In this document: positions 63,536 through 64,000 of the stretch, one piece after another
Layout: each line of letters opens with the position of its first letter
Numbering within the stretch: the first letter of the stretch is position 1
NCBI GenBank assembly: GCA_963677655.1
Contig: OY782089.1
Origin: Saccharicrinis sp963677655
GTDB lineage: Bacteria > Bacteroidota > Bacteroidia > Bacteroidales > Marinilabiliaceae
Length of the DNA stretch: 64,000 nucleotides
Strand: one strand, 5' to 3'
Made by a program: the position numbers and the translations under genes
Notes under the pieces: model-generated
What the model was told of the DNA's origin: nothing
Database searches by the model: none
The model's input: only the letters and a program-made list of their open reading frames with translations

Positions 63536-64000
63536 TTATTTCTTCATCAACTTATAGGTATTTACAGCACCTTTGTTATCAGTTAACCTTAAAGTATAAA
63601 TACCTGTCATTAAACCACTCATTCTTACTGTTTCTGTATTTTCCTTAACATAACCTACCAAAACTAAAGAACCAATACTATTAAATATTTCATACTTCAA
63701 ATCAATGGCTCCATTTATCACCATATTGTCACCTACAGGATTTGGATAAATCAAAATATCCCTGTCAATATGATTCTTAATCCCCACCCAGGATGAATCA
63801 AACAACAACCAATTCAGATTAAATAAATATCCCGATCCGCCTTTAAATACAAGGTAAATATCATGCGATCCTTCAGTATCTGCCACTGCTGCATTTACTG
63901 TTTTCCATGATCCCCAAGTACCTGTTTTAGGCACGTTTACGGTTGATATAAGAGTGCCATCAACAGCATCTAACCTAACTTCAATAGAACCACCTTCGTA
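63536..64000 (-). CDS. C-terminal part of a secreted CBM6 protein with T9SS sorting signal
   Basis: Only the last 154 codons are in the window; the frame is open to the edge. The visible part starts with the end of a CBM6 module (GGSIEVRLDAVDG, VPKTGTWGSWKTVNA, GGSGYLFNLNWLLF), which binds beta-glycans or xylan-like chains in known cases. A short linker leads to a type A T9SS C-terminal domain (ILIYPNPVGDNMVING, LMTGIYTLRL, ending YKLMKK). The whole protein is therefore probably a large enzyme or binding protein exported across the outer membrane and attached to the cell surface or released. The catalytic part, if any, lies to the right of the window. Confidence 0.85.
   Translation of the reverse strand, partial: YEGGSIEVRLDAVDGTLISTVNVPKTGTWGSWKTVNAAVADTEGSHDIYLVFKGGSGYLFNLNWLLFDSSWVGIKNHIDRDILIYPNPVGDNMVINGAIDLKYEIFNSIGSLVLVGYVKENTETVRMSGLMTGIYTLRLTDNKGAVNTYKLMKK

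Noticed and set aside
1..64000. Search for CRISPR arrays, tRNA genes, insertion sequences and phage genes
   Set aside because: No regularly spaced repeats, no cloverleaf-like sequence noticed and no transposase, integrase or phage protein among the reading frames.

Overview
The window is one 64-kb stretch of a Bacteroidota chromosome. All 29 protein genes I can support lie on the minus strand. The evidence for the phylum is two SusC/SusD outer-membrane pairs, a hybrid two-component regulator, a type IX secretion C-terminal signal at the right edge, AT-rich DNA, and TAnnTTTG-type promoter boxes. Four formylglycine-type sulfatases and several fucosidases suggest a marine, algae-degrading member (Marinilabiliales or Prolixibacteraceae would fit), but no marker gene fixes the genus. 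I found no tRNA, rRNA, CRISPR array, transposase or phage gene.

Read in the direction of transcription (right to left), the locus starts with: the end of a CBM6 protein carrying a T9SS signal (63.5-64.0 kb); two carbohydrate esterases (60.6-63.3); a large heparinase II/III-like lyase (57.7-60.4); a GH88 unsaturated uronyl hydrolase (56.2-57.4); an MFS sugar permease (54.5-55.6); and a hybrid two-component regulator (50.0-54.2). The uptake block (34.1-49.5) follows, in the order FAS1-A, SusC1, SusD1, FAS1-B, FAS1-C, SusC2, SusD2. Enzyme groups come next: GH30, ConA-like protein, GH29 (30.0-33.9); lyase, beta-helix protein, GH43 (24.5-29.8); two sulfatases and a kinase-less AraC-type membrane regulator (18.2-24.2); sulfatase, GH29, GH172, sulfatase, GH43-like propeller (10.0-17.9); GH31, GH95, GH29 (2.6-9.5); and a lyase cut by the left edge.

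Together this is a large polysaccharide utilization locus. I infer that the target is a sulfated, O-acetylated polysaccharide containing fucose and uronic acid, probably with xylose or other side chains. Lyases would cut at uronic acids, GH88 would remove the unsaturated end sugar, sulfatases and esterases would strip substituents, and GH29/GH95/GH31/GH43/GH30/GH172 enzymes would release monosaccharides. SusCD pairs with FAS1 lipoproteins would bind and import oligosaccharides, and the MFS permease would move the monosaccharide inward. No endo-fucanase (GH107/GH168 type) and no sulfatase-maturating enzyme was seen here. Hairpin terminators split the locus into several transcription units. A recurring GTTG(C/T)A motif in the upstream gaps may link them to one regulator.
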